Below are positions 9,866 to 18,450 of a stretch of 64,000 nucleotides of DNA, piece by piece. The position numbers and the translations under genes are program-made. The first letter of the stretch is position 1; each line of letters starts with the position of its first letter. Below the pieces are notes generated by a model. It was not told the origin of the DNA. It did not search any database and was given only the letters and a program-made list of their open reading frames with translations. Origin of the DNA: Magnetococcales bacterium (GTDB lineage: Bacteria; Pseudomonadota; Magnetococcia; Magnetococcales; JADFYX01); assembly GCA_002753565.1 (NCBI GenBank), contig PEAM01000013.1:1-64000 (forward strand). Reading direction: 5' to 3'.

Positions 9866-10231
9866 TTGAAACGGTCTACTCAGAAGAGGAGGGGAGTTCA
9901 TGGTCCATGGATTAGGAAGACGACAACAGTGGCCCACCATAACATGGTTGGATGGGTGAAGCCACACATCCTGATGAGATTGATTGAAGGGGGGTAAAGA
10001 AGGGCGGAGGGCAGGGAGGTGGAAACATTTTCCCTTTGCTGGACAAAGAGGTGTTTTTTACCGGTTTGAGGCATCTTTTGCAGGGTAGAAAAAGGCTGTT
10101 TTTCAGGGAAAACAGGTGACTGTTTGTAAAAATATAGCTAATGAAGAAATTTTCTTAACTAGTTGAAAATAATTGTAAAAAATTGATAGTAACAGTGATT
10201 TGAAAGGGAGGTTGGGTCCGTATTGAATGCT

Positions 10232-10248
10232 TTGGCACACCATCTGCA
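10232..10248 (+). promoter_or_regulatory. Sigma-54 promoter of the flgK operon
   Basis: TTGGCACACCATCTGCA matches the -24/-12 consensus with the exact 12-base step from the GG to the GC element. It lies about 80 bp before the flgK ATG, and the preceding 100 bp are very AT-rich, as expected for a flagellar enhancer-binding region (FleQ/FlrC type). Class-III flagellar genes are often sigma-54 dependent, which fits. Confidence 0.8.
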
Positions 10249-10327
10249 CAATAGTTGGCAACGGTACAGTTAATACCGGGGTTTAGAATCATCATTATAA
10301 CCGCATTTTTTTTGGAGATATTGGGCG

Positions 10328-12106
10328 ATGGGACTTACAAGCCTGCTGAACGTTTCAAAACAGGGAATTTACGTATCCCAAGGAACTTTGCAAACCATTT
10401 CGCATAATATTTCAAACGTAAACACACCCGGCTATTCACGTCAGAGTGCCACACTGGAAAACACATCCGGTGATTTGAACAATCCGATTGGTGGTGGCGT
10501 TAAGATTTCGCAAATTACACGCCAATTTGATGAGTTGATTCAGCGCCGGGAAGAGCTGGGTACCGCTGAGATCGGTCGTCTTGAATCACGGGAACGGTTT
10601 TTAACCATGATCGAGGATGTTTTTAACGATCTGGATGGTGACGGGCTTTCACAACGACTGGATGCCTTTTATACCGCCGCAGACAAGCTGACCGACAACC
10701 CAACCAACACCGTTGGGCGGGAAGAGTTGGTGGCTGAAGCTGATGCACTGGCTCGCTACATGCATGATATGAATCAATCGCTGAGCGAGTTGACCATGCC
10801 GGTTGATCAAGAGATCAACGTGGTTTTGGAAGATATCAATGTGCGCTTGGGGGCTCTGCAGCGGATCAACGAAACCATCGTCTCCAATGAAAATTCCCAT
10901 CCGGCCCTGGATCTGAAAGATCAACGCCGCAAGATGATTCTGGAGTTGGGAAAGATTGTCGATATCCGCACCTTCGAACTGCCCAATGATGGTATTCAGG
11001 TTGTAACCTCCAAGGGGCAAGAGTTGCTGGTTGATACCTCCTATTCTGCCCAGTTCAAGCGGAGTGCGACAACGGATGAGAACGGTTTCCTGGGTATTGA
11101 GGTCAACGGTCGGGATTTTGGGATCAATGATCGGATTCAAGGGGGTAACCTTAAAGGTCTGATAGAGATTCGGGATGAGGTTCTCTATGGGGATAAAGGC
11201 TATATCACCCGCTTGGAGTCCATTGCCGATGAGGTTCGCTTTCAGGTCAACAAGGTCCATGCCCAAACCGTCAACCAGACCCTTTATACCAGTCTGACAG
11301 GCATTGCCGAGTTGGGTAGCGATCTGGACTCCGCGGTCTCCAGTTTGGTCACCGATGAAAAGAGTGCCAACTATGTGGATAGTCCGGTTGATCTGAGTCG
11401 CCTGGAAGCAGCCGGTGGTGCGATCACCTTTGCTACCGGTACAAGCACCGACAACTTAGACACCATTGCTTCGGTCAACATTACCACCAGCATGAGTTTG
11501 AGAGAAATAAAAGATGCCATTAACAATTCTGGCGCGGTTAATGCATCTATTACTACAACCGGTGATAAGCAGTATCTCAAAATAGAGGCAACCACCGGAA
11601 AAGTATTTGGTGTCGTATCCGATACTAGCAATGTTTTAGCGGCGTTAGGTGTCGGAGGGATCTTTAGTGGTACCGGTGCAAAGGATATGGCGGTCGGTGC
11701 CGATTTACTGGCAGATTCCAAATTGTTGGGGATTGGCAAGCTTAATAGCCATGGTACCAACCCGCCAACAACCGTAACCTTTGATGATGGACATAGTGGC
11801 GGGGCTTTGGCCCTGGGTGATCTTCGAGAGGCAGAATTTACCCTTTCCGGAGATAGCACCACCCTGGCGGCACATTATGCCCGGTTGGTTGGAGAGTTGG
11901 GTTCAGTCATTAGACAAGATAAAGAGAGCCTGTTGGCTCAGGAGTCGGCACAGAAGTTCATTAGTGATCTGCAAGAGTCGGTCGCTGGTGTCTCTCTGGA
12001 GGAGGAGTTGACGGATTTGATTCGTTTTCAACGCTCCTTCCAGGCCTCGAGTAAAATGGTCGGTGTCGCTGATGAGTTGATGCAAACCATCATCTCAATG
12101 GTTTAA
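10328..12106 (+). CDS. flgK: Flagellar hook-associated protein 1 (FlgK)
   Basis: A 592-residue hook-filament junction protein exported by the flagellar type III system. The N-terminus has the rod/hook family signature (SQGTLQTISHNISNVNTPGYSRQ), and the C-terminus ends in the amphipathic helix LIRFQRSFQASSKMVGVADELMQTI common to FlgK proteins. The middle (about residues 320-490) is a family-variable region with flagellin-hook-like beta repeats. It is the first gene of a set reading flgK-flgL-fliW-flagellin with short gaps (21, 26 and 41 bp), so one transcript from the sigma-54 promoter at 10232 is likely. Ribosome site TTTGGAGA before the ATG. Confidence 0.95.
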   Translation: MGLTSLLNVSKQGIYVSQGTLQTISHNISNVNTPGYSRQSATLENTSGDLNNPIGGGVKISQITRQFDELIQRREELGTAEIGRLESRERFLTMIEDVFNDLDGDGLSQRLDAFYTAADKLTDNPTNTVGREELVAEADALARYMHDMNQSLSELTMPVDQEINVVLEDINVRLGALQRINETIVSNENSHPALDLKDQRRKMILELGKIVDIRTFELPNDGIQVVTSKGQELLVDTSYSAQFKRSATTDENGFLGIEVNGRDFGINDRIQGGNLKGLIEIRDEVLYGDKGYITRLESIADEVRFQVNKVHAQTVNQTLYTSLTGIAELGSDLDSAVSSLVTDEKSANYVDSPVDLSRLEAAGGAITFATGTSTDNLDTIASVNITTSMSLREIKDAINNSGAVNASITTTGDKQYLKIEATTGKVFGVVSDTSNVLAALGVGGIFSGTGAKDMAVGADLLADSKLLGIGKLNSHGTNPPTTVTFDDGHSGGALALGDLREAEFTLSGDSTTLAAHYARLVGELGSVIRQDKESLLAQESAQKFISDLQESVAGVSLEEELTDLIRFQRSFQASSKMVGVADELMQTIISMV

Positions 12107-12127
12107 GGCCCTTAAAGGGGAAGTAAA

Positions 12128-13321
12128 ATGCGTGTTACAAGCAATTTGATGTTTAGCTCCGGCATGACCGCTCTGCAGAACAAGCAGCAGGAGCTCATGC
12201 AGGTTCAGGAAAAATCGCTCTCCGGTAATCGGATGAACCGTCCTTCTGACGACCCATCCAGCATCTACCGTCACCTGCTTTTTTCCTCCGACCTCTCCGG
12301 TGTGAAGAGCTTGAAAAAGACAACGGAATTTGCCTCCCAACGGGTTGATCTGGCAGACGCTCAATTGGGACAGGTTCATGAGCGGATGTTGGAAGCACAA
12401 GATTTGGTTATGAAAATGTCCAGCAGCTCGGTAGGCGGAACCCCAGAGATCATGAAAGCTACGGCTGAAGAGGCCAAGGCCATGTATCAAGAGGTTCTAG
12501 GCAACATCAATACAGAGTTGGATGAGGTACCCATCTTCGGAGGCGGTCGGACTCGCACCCCTTATCAGGATGAGATGCTGGCCCCCACCAAAGTACGGGT
12601 ACAGAGCAACAGTGAGGGAAGTCTGAAGGATGCCGACACAGCGATCAAAGCGGTTGTCGCCACCGATAACACCCTCACCGATGTTCCGTTGAGTATCAGA
12701 GTTCGTTATCTGGCTTCCGAGGGAAAGTATGAGGCCGATATCAACGGTATCACCCAGGAGAAGGCTGAGCCATCAACGGGCACACCGCCGGTTCTCGATC
12801 TGGGTAATGGACTCACCTTGGAGATCGGTGCCACCCCAGAAGTGGGCGATACCTTCTTTTTCGAGGTTGTTGCTGAGTATCAGGGTGGAGAAAAAGATCG
12901 TCCGGTTCGGGTTTTGAACGGTCGCTCTCTGCCGGGCAACCCCACCGCCAAAGAGGTTCTGGAAGGGACCGGCGAGTTGGGACGTGGCATTAATGTCTTG
13001 GGTGCCTTTGCCGCACTGCGGGGGGCACTGCTTCGGGCCGACCCCACCGAGGTGGCGGTTCAGTTGAACCGTATCCAAGAGGGAAGGGCGCAAGTTTCAG
13101 ATTTACAGGCTGTAGCCGGTATTCGGGTGACACAGGTTAACGCTGTCAATAACACCCTGGCACTGGATGAGGCTTCTATAACAGAGATGAAGGCAACCAA
13201 TGTGGAAGCCGACCTGGTTGAGGTGTTGAGCGAATTGGAGCAGACCTCTCAGGCCATGCAGGTGATGACGGTCACGGAACGTCAGGTCCTGAATACATCT
13301 TTAATTGATTTTATTCGTTAG
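12128..13321 (+). CDS. flgL: Flagellar hook-associated protein 3 (FlgL)
   Basis: A 397-residue flagellin-related junction protein. The N-terminus (MRVTSNLMFSSGMTALQNKQQELMQ) and the SGNRMNRPSDDPSS motif are typical of FlgL. The C-terminus carries the matching coiled-coil ending in LEQTSQAMQVMTVTERQVLNTSLIDFI. It is exported by the flagellar type III apparatus and caps the hook-filament junction on top of FlgK. It follows flgK by 21 bp with the ribosome site AAAGGGGAAG, so they are co-transcribed. Confidence 0.95.
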   Translation: MRVTSNLMFSSGMTALQNKQQELMQVQEKSLSGNRMNRPSDDPSSIYRHLLFSSDLSGVKSLKKTTEFASQRVDLADAQLGQVHERMLEAQDLVMKMSSSSVGGTPEIMKATAEEAKAMYQEVLGNINTELDEVPIFGGGRTRTPYQDEMLAPTKVRVQSNSEGSLKDADTAIKAVVATDNTLTDVPLSIRVRYLASEGKYEADINGITQEKAEPSTGTPPVLDLGNGLTLEIGATPEVGDTFFFEVVAEYQGGEKDRPVRVLNGRSLPGNPTAKEVLEGTGELGRGINVLGAFAALRGALLRADPTEVAVQLNRIQEGRAQVSDLQAVAGIRVTQVNAVNNTLALDEASITEMKATNVEADLVEVLSELEQTSQAMQVMTVTERQVLNTSLIDFIR

Positions 13322-13347
13322 TATCTTTGGGAGTGGAGAAAAACGTC

Positions 13348-13881
13348 ATGGAAATTCATGGAACTCGGTTTGGAGTCCTCGAATTCAACGAGAAAGAGAT
13401 CATCGAAATCAGTGATGGACTGCTTGGTTTCCCTTTGAGTCACCGATTTCTCTTGTTTCCTTACGGGCAAGACTCCTCTTTCTTCTGGTTACAATCGGTT
13501 GATGAGGTGGATATCGCTTTCATCGTCGTCAACCCCTTCGATTTCTTCTCCGACTTGGAGTTTTCCATCCAAGATGCCGATGGTGAAACACTGGGGTTGG
13601 AGCGGGAAGAGGATGTGGAGGTCTTTACGCTGGTTACCATCCCAGAAGGGCGTCCCGAAGAGATGCGAACCAATTTGGCCGGACCGGTTGTGGTCAACAC
13701 CGTCAACCGTCAGGGCAAACAGATTCTTTTAAAAGAGTTTTCTCCCAGACAGCCTCTGATTCCCAACGGGATGCGGGCAAAGTATCTGAGAGAAACGATT
13801 GATAAAATTGGGCAAAAGGGGACGCGGCGGCGTCACCAACAGGAGAAAAAGCGCCCCGTTAAATTGGCCGCTGCAAGTTAA
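13348..13881 (+). CDS. fliW: Flagellar assembly factor FliW (copy 1)
   Basis: FliW binds flagellin in the cytoplasm and, where CsrA is present, antagonises CsrA repression of flagellin translation. Family landmarks are the LLGFPLSHRFLLFPY strand region, the WLQS-x-D segment, AFIVVNPFDFF, and the TLVTIP-x-G motif. The open frame also extends to a TTG at 13327, but the ATG at 13348 has GGAGTGGAG nine bases upstream and aligns with copy 2, so it was chosen (177 residues). It has a basic 30-residue tail beyond the usual end of the family (KKRPVKL), absent from copy 2. No csrA is in the window. Confidence 0.93.
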   Translation: MEIHGTRFGVLEFNEKEIIEISDGLLGFPLSHRFLLFPYGQDSSFFWLQSVDEVDIAFIVVNPFDFFSDLEFSIQDADGETLGLEREEDVEVFTLVTIPEGRPEEMRTNLAGPVVVNTVNRQGKQILLKEFSPRQPLIPNGMRAKYLRETIDKIGQKGTRRRHQQEKKRPVKLAAAS

Positions 13882-13922
13882 TTTCCCCTATTCGGAAAAG
13901 AATATTAAAAGAGGATTGAGTC

Positions 13923-16001
13923 ATGCCACTCTATATTAATACCAATGTTGCTTCCCTAAATGCCCAAAGAAACCTGTTGGGTTCCACCGGTGATCTGAAC
14001 AAGGTCTTTGCCCGGTTGTCTTCCGGACTGCGTATCAACACCGCAGGAGACGATGCGGCCGGATTGGCCATCAGCAACCGGATGACTGCCCAGGTTCGGG
14101 GTCTTACCCAGGCCATGCGTAATGCCAACGATGGCATCTCGGTCTCTCAGGTAGCAGAGGGGGCCCTGGCTGAACACTCCAACATGCTGCAACGGATCAA
14201 CGAGTTGTCCGTTCAGGCTGCCAACGGTACCAACAGCGAGTCCGACCGGGAAAACCTCCAACAAGAGGTGGTTCAACTTCTTGCTGAGATTGAGCGGGTT
14301 GCCCAACAGACCGAATTCAACAACTGGCCTGTTCTCAACGGTGAGACCGATCCTTTAGTGTTCCAGATCGGTGCCCGTGAGAGCCAGACGGTTAAAGTTG
14401 AGTTGGCCGATGCAACCGCCAACACCTTGTTGGCTCAGCCCAAGTTGTCTGACCCCAACAATAAAGAGAGCATCTTCAATCCCAAGATCAAAGGGTTGAC
14501 CATTACAGCACCCCAGAGTCAGTTGGCCGGTTCCAAACTGTTCAGCTCCAAAGCGGGTAAGTTGATCAATGTGGTCGCCAACGCCAAAGAGTCGACCACC
14601 ATGATGGGCACATCTCTGTCCAAGAATGTTGCCTCAAACATGTTCAAAGTGATTGAGAACAAAGATCCCAGCACCCTGGCAACCGCCCTGGAGGCCAAAG
14701 TTGCCACCAAGTCTCCGCTGGTGACTGTTTTATCCGGCTTTGAAGGCAACCCGGTTGCTCCAACCGTAGACGAACTGTCCGACGGTATCATGGATTCGGT
14801 CATGACCGGCAATCCGGCTGCAGCCCAGGTGAAGACCGATACCAAAGCGGTTATCGATGCCGGTATCGCCAGTGGTCACAGCGCAGCAACCATGTCGACC
14901 AATATTCAGGCGGTTACCGATACCGATATCAGTGCAACAGAAGCCGATATGCTGGCGGCCTCTGCTCTGGCCATGTACGGTCGGACGGCCGATGGTGCGA
15001 CCGAGATTACCGGTGGCGGCACACTGGACAACGCCATTGCCGCAGCCATGGCTGTTGAGACCATCCTGTCGGCGGATGCCACGGTGGATTCGGATCAGGC
15101 ACGGATTATTGCGGCAGCCACCTACGCAACCAATAAGAGTTATGCCACATCAGAGAATGTACCGAGCAGCTATCAGTCCCTGGCCGGAGACACCACCGGC
15201 TTGATTGCGACCACAACAGGTATTGGCGATGTGGTGGATAATGCCATCAACGGCAGCACCACGGTACCGCCTCGGGTAGATGATGTGCCGGTTGGCAACA
15301 TTATCGATGTGATCAAAGCGTTTGATGCAGCCATCAGCCAGAACAAGGATATCGAGTCGGTTGCCACCGCCGCGATGACAGCGGACAAGAGTGGCAAATT
15401 GAGCCTGGCTGATGCCAAGATCATTGCCGCCGCCGGTCTGGCTGCGGCTCTGCCCAGTGGTACTGTTGCCAAGGCGGCCACGGCTGCCAAGGAGATGTCT
15501 CTGGTGCTTGCCGGGCGGGATGCCGCCGCCGCCGCTGCCTCTCAGCCAAGTGCCGGTGAGCAGATTACGGTACCGGATTGGCTGTTGGATACCTCCGGTT
15601 CCAACTCCTTTCCGCCGGTGCCATTGATTGACATTACAGGGGCAACGATCCCAACCGACCCGACCCTCCCATTCAATCCGCCCAGCACGGATGGCAGCAA
15701 CCCGGCTTTGGGTGGACAGGATGCCGCTGCTCGGATGATCTCCGTGGTGATGGCGGCTCTGGACCGGGTCTCCAGCACACGGGCCGAGCTGGGTGCTGTT
15801 GAAAACCGTTTTGAGGCCAACATCAAAAACCTGGCCAACGTGGTTGAGAATGTCTCAGCAGCCCGCTCCCGGATCTTGGATGCGGATATTGCCGAAGAGA
15901 CAGCCAATCTGACCAAGTTGGCCATCATGCAACAGGCCGGTACCGCCATTCTGGCACAGGCCAACCAGCAACCCCAGCTTGCCTTGCAGCTGTTAGGCTA
16001 A
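13923..16001 (+). CDS. Flagellin with a large central insert (flagellin 1)
   Basis: A 692-residue flagellin, filament subunit exported by the flagellar type III system. Residues 1 to about 145 are the conserved D0/D1 N-terminus ([53 protein letters not shown]). Residues about 605-692 are the C-terminal D1/D0 ([20 protein letters not shown] to LALQLLG). The roughly 450 residues between them form an enlarged surface-exposed region, Ala-rich and with recurring motifs such as [20 protein letters not shown] and [10 protein letters not shown], implying internal helical repeats. It follows fliW by 41 bp with AAAAGAGGATTGAGTC before the ATG. Confidence 0.93.
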   Translation: MPLYINTNVASLNAQRNLLGSTGDLNKVFARLSSGLRINTAGDDAAGLAISNRMTAQVRGLTQAMRNANDGISVSQVAEGALAEHSNMLQRINELSVQAANGTNSESDRENLQQEVVQLLAEIERVAQQTEFNNWPVLNGETDPLVFQIGARESQTVKVELADATANTLLAQPKLSDPNNKESIFNPKIKGLTITAPQSQLAGSKLFSSKAGKLINVVANAKESTTMMGTSLSKNVASNMFKVIENKDPSTLATALEAKVATKSPLVTVLSGFEGNPVAPTVDELSDGIMDSVMTGNPAAAQVKTDTKAVIDAGIASGHSAATMSTNIQAVTDTDISATEADMLAASALAMYGRTADGATEITGGGTLDNAIAAAMAVETILSADATVDSDQARIIAAATYATNKSYATSENVPSSYQSLAGDTTGLIATTTGIGDVVDNAINGSTTVPPRVDDVPVGNIIDVIKAFDAAISQNKDIESVATAAMTADKSGKLSLADAKIIAAAGLAAALPSGTVAKAATAAKEMSLVLAGRDAAAAAASQPSAGEQITVPDWLLDTSGSNSFPPVPLIDITGATIPTDPTLPFNPPSTDGSNPALGGQDAAARMISVVMAALDRVSSTRAELGAVENRFEANIKNLANVVENVSAARSRILDADIAEETANLTKLAIMQQAGTAILAQANQQPQLALQLLG

Positions 16002-16008
16002 GCGGGGG

Positions 16009-16063
16009 GATCGTCGGAAATCCGCTTCGAACACTCCCATCGGAGCGGGTTTTCTGACGGATC
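16009..16063 (+). terminator. Long imperfect hairpin after flagellin 1
   Basis: About 20 base pairs (GATCGTCGGAAA paired with TTTTCTGACGGATC, then TCCGCTTCG with CGGAGCGGG, with two bulges and one mismatch) around an 11-base loop. It lies 8 bp after the flagellin stop. No clean T-run follows, so it may be an mRNA 3'-end stabiliser as much as a terminator. Confidence 0.5.
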
Positions 16064-16166
16064 TTAAGGATAAAAATTGCCTATGGGAGGCAGGATTTAC
16101 CCACTATTAGGGATCAAATCCACACAAGATAGGCTCTTATTGTCGGTATAGCGTGATTTTTTAGTT

Positions 16167-16184
16167 TTGGCACGAGCAATGCAT
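16167..16184 (+). promoter_or_regulatory. Sigma-54 promoter of the fliW2/flagellin 2 operon
   Basis: TTGGCACGAGCAATGCAT has the -24 TGGCACG and -12 TGC elements at the canonical spacing, about 195 bp before fliW copy 2. The rest of the 378-bp gap between flagellin 1 and fliW2 shows the flagellin 1 hairpin and AT-rich sequence (16200-16300) that may hold activator sites; no gene is seen there. Confidence 0.82.
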
Positions 16185-16379
16185 TAAAGAGTCTAAACGT
16201 AAGTAAGCTCAGTGAAGTCAAGCTGTTGTTTGGATGATGGATCTGTTTAAAGTAAATCGGTTTTTTTTAGTGATTAATAGTGAATTGATTGGGTACCTCG
16301 TTATCACCGTTGCAAGAGGCAAGAGTGGTACAAGGGTCGATTAAGACGACATCGTTTCTAAATACAATGGAGAGTGATA

Positions 16380-16871
16380 ATGGAGGTTCAAGATACGCGA
16401 TTTGGCACGTTAAAGGTAAATGAAGAGGAGATCATCACTCTGAATGGTGGGCTGATGGGGTTTCCCATGAGCAGCCGCTACATCATGTTTCCCTATTCAG
16501 AGGACTCTTCCTTCTTTTGGTTGCAGTCCATTGATGAGCCGGAAATCGCTTTCATTGTCATTAATCCTTTTGATTTCTTTAATGACCTGGTTTTTGAAGT
16601 AGCTGACAGTGATGCCGCAAGCATCGGTTTGGAACGAGGTGAAGATGTGGAGATCTTCACACTGGTTACCATCCCCGACGGAACACCTGAGGAGATGAGA
16701 ACCAACTTGGCCGGTCCGGTTGTCGTGAATGTAAATAATCGGCAAGGACGTCAAATTTTGGTTAAAGAGTACTCGCCCAGGCAGGCTCTTATTCCGGCTG
16801 AAATGAAAAATACTGTCTTACGGCACAATGGCAAAGGGCATTCCGAAAAGCCGCAGCAGGTTGCGGTATAA
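16380..16871 (+). CDS. fliW: Flagellar assembly factor FliW (copy 2)
   Basis: A 163-residue FliW paralogue very similar to copy 1 through the core (DSSFFWLQSxDE, NPFDFF, TLVTIPxGxPEEMRTNLAGP), but lacking the basic tail of copy 1. A GTG two codons upstream (16374) is in frame; the ATG at 16380 was preferred because GGAGAG lies eight bases before it and it aligns with copy 1. It heads its own sigma-54-driven set with the short flagellin-like protein and flagellin 2, suggesting each flagellin has a dedicated FliW or that the two arose by duplication of a fliW-flagellin unit. Confidence 0.92.
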   Translation: MEVQDTRFGTLKVNEEEIITLNGGLMGFPMSSRYIMFPYSEDSSFFWLQSIDEPEIAFIVINPFDFFNDLVFEVADSDAASIGLERGEDVEIFTLVTIPDGTPEEMRTNLAGPVVVNVNNRQGRQILVKEYSPRQALIPAEMKNTVLRHNGKGHSEKPQQVAV

Positions 16872-16907
16872 ATCGGATTGGACAGAACAGGATAAAAGGG
16901 GATTTTT

Positions 16908-17123
16908 ATGCCACTACTAATTGATAGAGATGAGATGGCAGCAAGAGGGCGCTCTCTTACCGGTTCCGCTCATAAGGGGAGCTTGGCTCGGATTGTCTCC
17001 GGCATGAAGGTCTCTACCTCTCGCTCGGATTCAGTCGGATTGGACCGTTTCATGCGGGATATGTCAGCTCTGTTTTGCCAGGATCAGGTTGAACCATTTG
17101 GGGCCAAAAGTTCGGCTCTGTAA
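16908..17123 (+). CDS. Small stand-alone flagellin N-terminus-like protein
   Basis: A 71-residue protein with a strong ribosome site (AAAAGGGGA, seven bases before the ATG). It begins MPLLID where the flagellins begin MPLYIN, and its residues 26-55 align without gaps to the flagellin D0/D1 helix: LARIVSGMKVSTSRSDSVGL against [20 protein letters not shown] in flagellin 2 (about one third identity, most other positions conservative). It stops after about 65 residues of the flagellin frame and has no C-terminal D0 helix. It may be a short decoy, export or regulatory peptide, or a decayed flagellin copy. The intact start, ribosome site and compact frame argue mildly for function. Confidence 0.65.
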   Translation: MPLLIDRDEMAARGRSLTGSAHKGSLARIVSGMKVSTSRSDSVGLDRFMRDMSALFCQDQVEPFGAKSSAL

Positions 17124-17182
17124 ACAAGATTAGCCAGTCTTTATGATCTGGCACCGTTGCTCCCAAAGAAGGGGAATAAGTC

Positions 17183-18010
17183 ATGCCATTGTATATTAAC
17201 ACCAATATTGCTTCCTTAAATGCTCAGCGGAACTTGCTGAATTCATCTAATGAGCTGGGAAAGACCTTTGCCCGGTTGTCTTCAGGACTTCGGGTCAACT
17301 CGGCCAAGGATGATGCCGCCGGTCTCTCCATCTCTACCCGGATGACCTCTCAGATCAAGGGTCTGAACATGGCGATCCGCAATGCCAATGATGGCGTCTC
17401 CATGGCTCAGGTTGCCGAAGGGGCTTTGTCAGAAACCACCAACGCTCTGCAGCGTATGCGTGAGTTGGCTGTTCAGGCTGCTAACGGTGCCTTGACCGCC
17501 AGTGATCGGGCCGATCTGCAGCAGGAGGTGACCCAGTTGATCTCTGAAGTTCAGCGGATCTCCACCCAGACCGAGTTTAACACCATGCCGATGTTGAACG
17601 GCAGTTTCACCGGGATGAGAATCCAGGTGGGTGCCGAGTCGGGACAGACCATCTCTTTTGCTATCGATCCCATGAGCACCTCTGCTCTGGGCATCACCAA
17701 CGTCAGCATCGGTTCCAATGCCGGCCCGTTGGGAGCAGCCTCTGCCATCAGTACTCTGGATGCGGCTCTGTCGAGTGTGTCCGACCTGCGGGCAACCTTG
17801 GGTGCGGTGCAAAACCGTTTTGAAGCGGTCATTGCCAACCTCTCCAACGTGGTAGAAAACATGTCTGCGGCCCGTTCAAGGATTTTGGACGCCGATATTG
17901 CTGAAGAGACCGCTGCCTTGACTCGGAACGCCATTTTGCAGCAGGCCGGCACAGCGGTATTGGCACAGGCCAATCAGCAGCCTCAGTTGGCTTTGCAGCT
18001 GCTGGGTTAA
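17183..18010 (+). CDS. Flagellin (flagellin 2, compact)
   Basis: A 275-residue flagellin containing essentially only D0/D1: N-terminal [53 protein letters not shown] and Q-x-E-FN, then a minimal hinge, and a C-terminus [20 protein letters not shown] ending LALQLLG. It lacks the insert of flagellin 1 and is about 60% shorter, so the two should differ in the exposed outer surface they give the filament. It lies 59 bp after the small flagellin-like protein, ribosome site AGAAGGGGAA. Confidence 0.96.
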   Translation: MPLYINTNIASLNAQRNLLNSSNELGKTFARLSSGLRVNSAKDDAAGLSISTRMTSQIKGLNMAIRNANDGVSMAQVAEGALSETTNALQRMRELAVQAANGALTASDRADLQQEVTQLISEVQRISTQTEFNTMPMLNGSFTGMRIQVGAESGQTISFAIDPMSTSALGITNVSIGSNAGPLGAASAISTLDAALSSVSDLRATLGAVQNRFEAVIANLSNVVENMSAARSRILDADIAEETAALTRNAILQQAGTAVLAQANQQPQLALQLLG

Positions 18011-18054
18011 TCGACTTCTCTTGGTTTTCTTTGAATCAAAGGGGTGTTTTTTAC

Positions 18055-18082
18055 GAAAGTTATGCTACCTGACTGCCGATAA
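18055..18082 (+). promoter_or_regulatory. Sigma-28 (FliA)-like promoter before the small ORF and fliD
   Basis: A perfect GCCGATAA -10 element at 18075-18082 with an upstream GAAAGTTA (-35 consensus TAAAGTTT) separated by 12 bases, one more than the usual 11. It is placed about 45 bp before the small gene that precedes fliD, where a late flagellar promoter is expected. The one-base spacing departure keeps this tentative. Confidence 0.5.
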
Positions 18083-18127
18083 GAGTATCATTGGCAGCAG
18101 GTTGGGTAACAACGGATGGAGGTTGCC

Positions 18128-18409
18128 ATGACCGCAATCGCTGCGGGAAAAATCGTCGCTGGACAGGACTCCGGGGGGATCTATGGTGACACGGAGTTGC
18201 TGGAAAGCTTGGTGGATGAAGTCAATGGTACGCTGGGAAGGTTGGCGACATTGGGGCTTCAAGTGAATCAAGTCGGGGAGATAAGCGTAGGAGACGGGTT
18301 GAATGCAGAGGTTGAATCCTTGATTCATCTGCTTCCTCAAGAGCAGATGGAGGATATCGCGCGACGTGTTCGATCCATCGAAAGCTTACTCCTCCATGCC
18401 GCCCAGTAG
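18128..18409 (+). CDS. Small protein in the flaG position (function unknown)
   Basis: A 93-residue protein between flagellin 2 and fliD, where many bacteria carry flaG. It does not show the FlaG C-terminal motif, so I do not name it. After a short Gly/Ala-rich start it is predicted largely helical (ELLESLVDEVNGTLGRLATL; EVESLIHLLPQEQMEDIARR; VRSIESLLLH). The frame also opens at an ATG at 18116, but GGAGG sits six bases before the ATG at 18128, which decides the start. Context suggests a filament-length, chaperone or regulatory role (inference). Confidence 0.75.
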   Translation: MTAIAAGKIVAGQDSGGIYGDTELLESLVDEVNGTLGRLATLGLQVNQVGEISVGDGLNAEVESLIHLLPQEQMEDIARRVRSIESLLLHAAQ

Positions 18410-18450
18410 GGAATGGATGATGGCGGCAGTTATCTTATGGGAGCAGGACA

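Noticed and set aside
17149-17160. TGGCAC-CGT-TGC before flagellin 2 as a sigma-54 promoter
   Set aside because: The GG to GC distance is 9 bases instead of 12, outside what sigma-54 tolerates.
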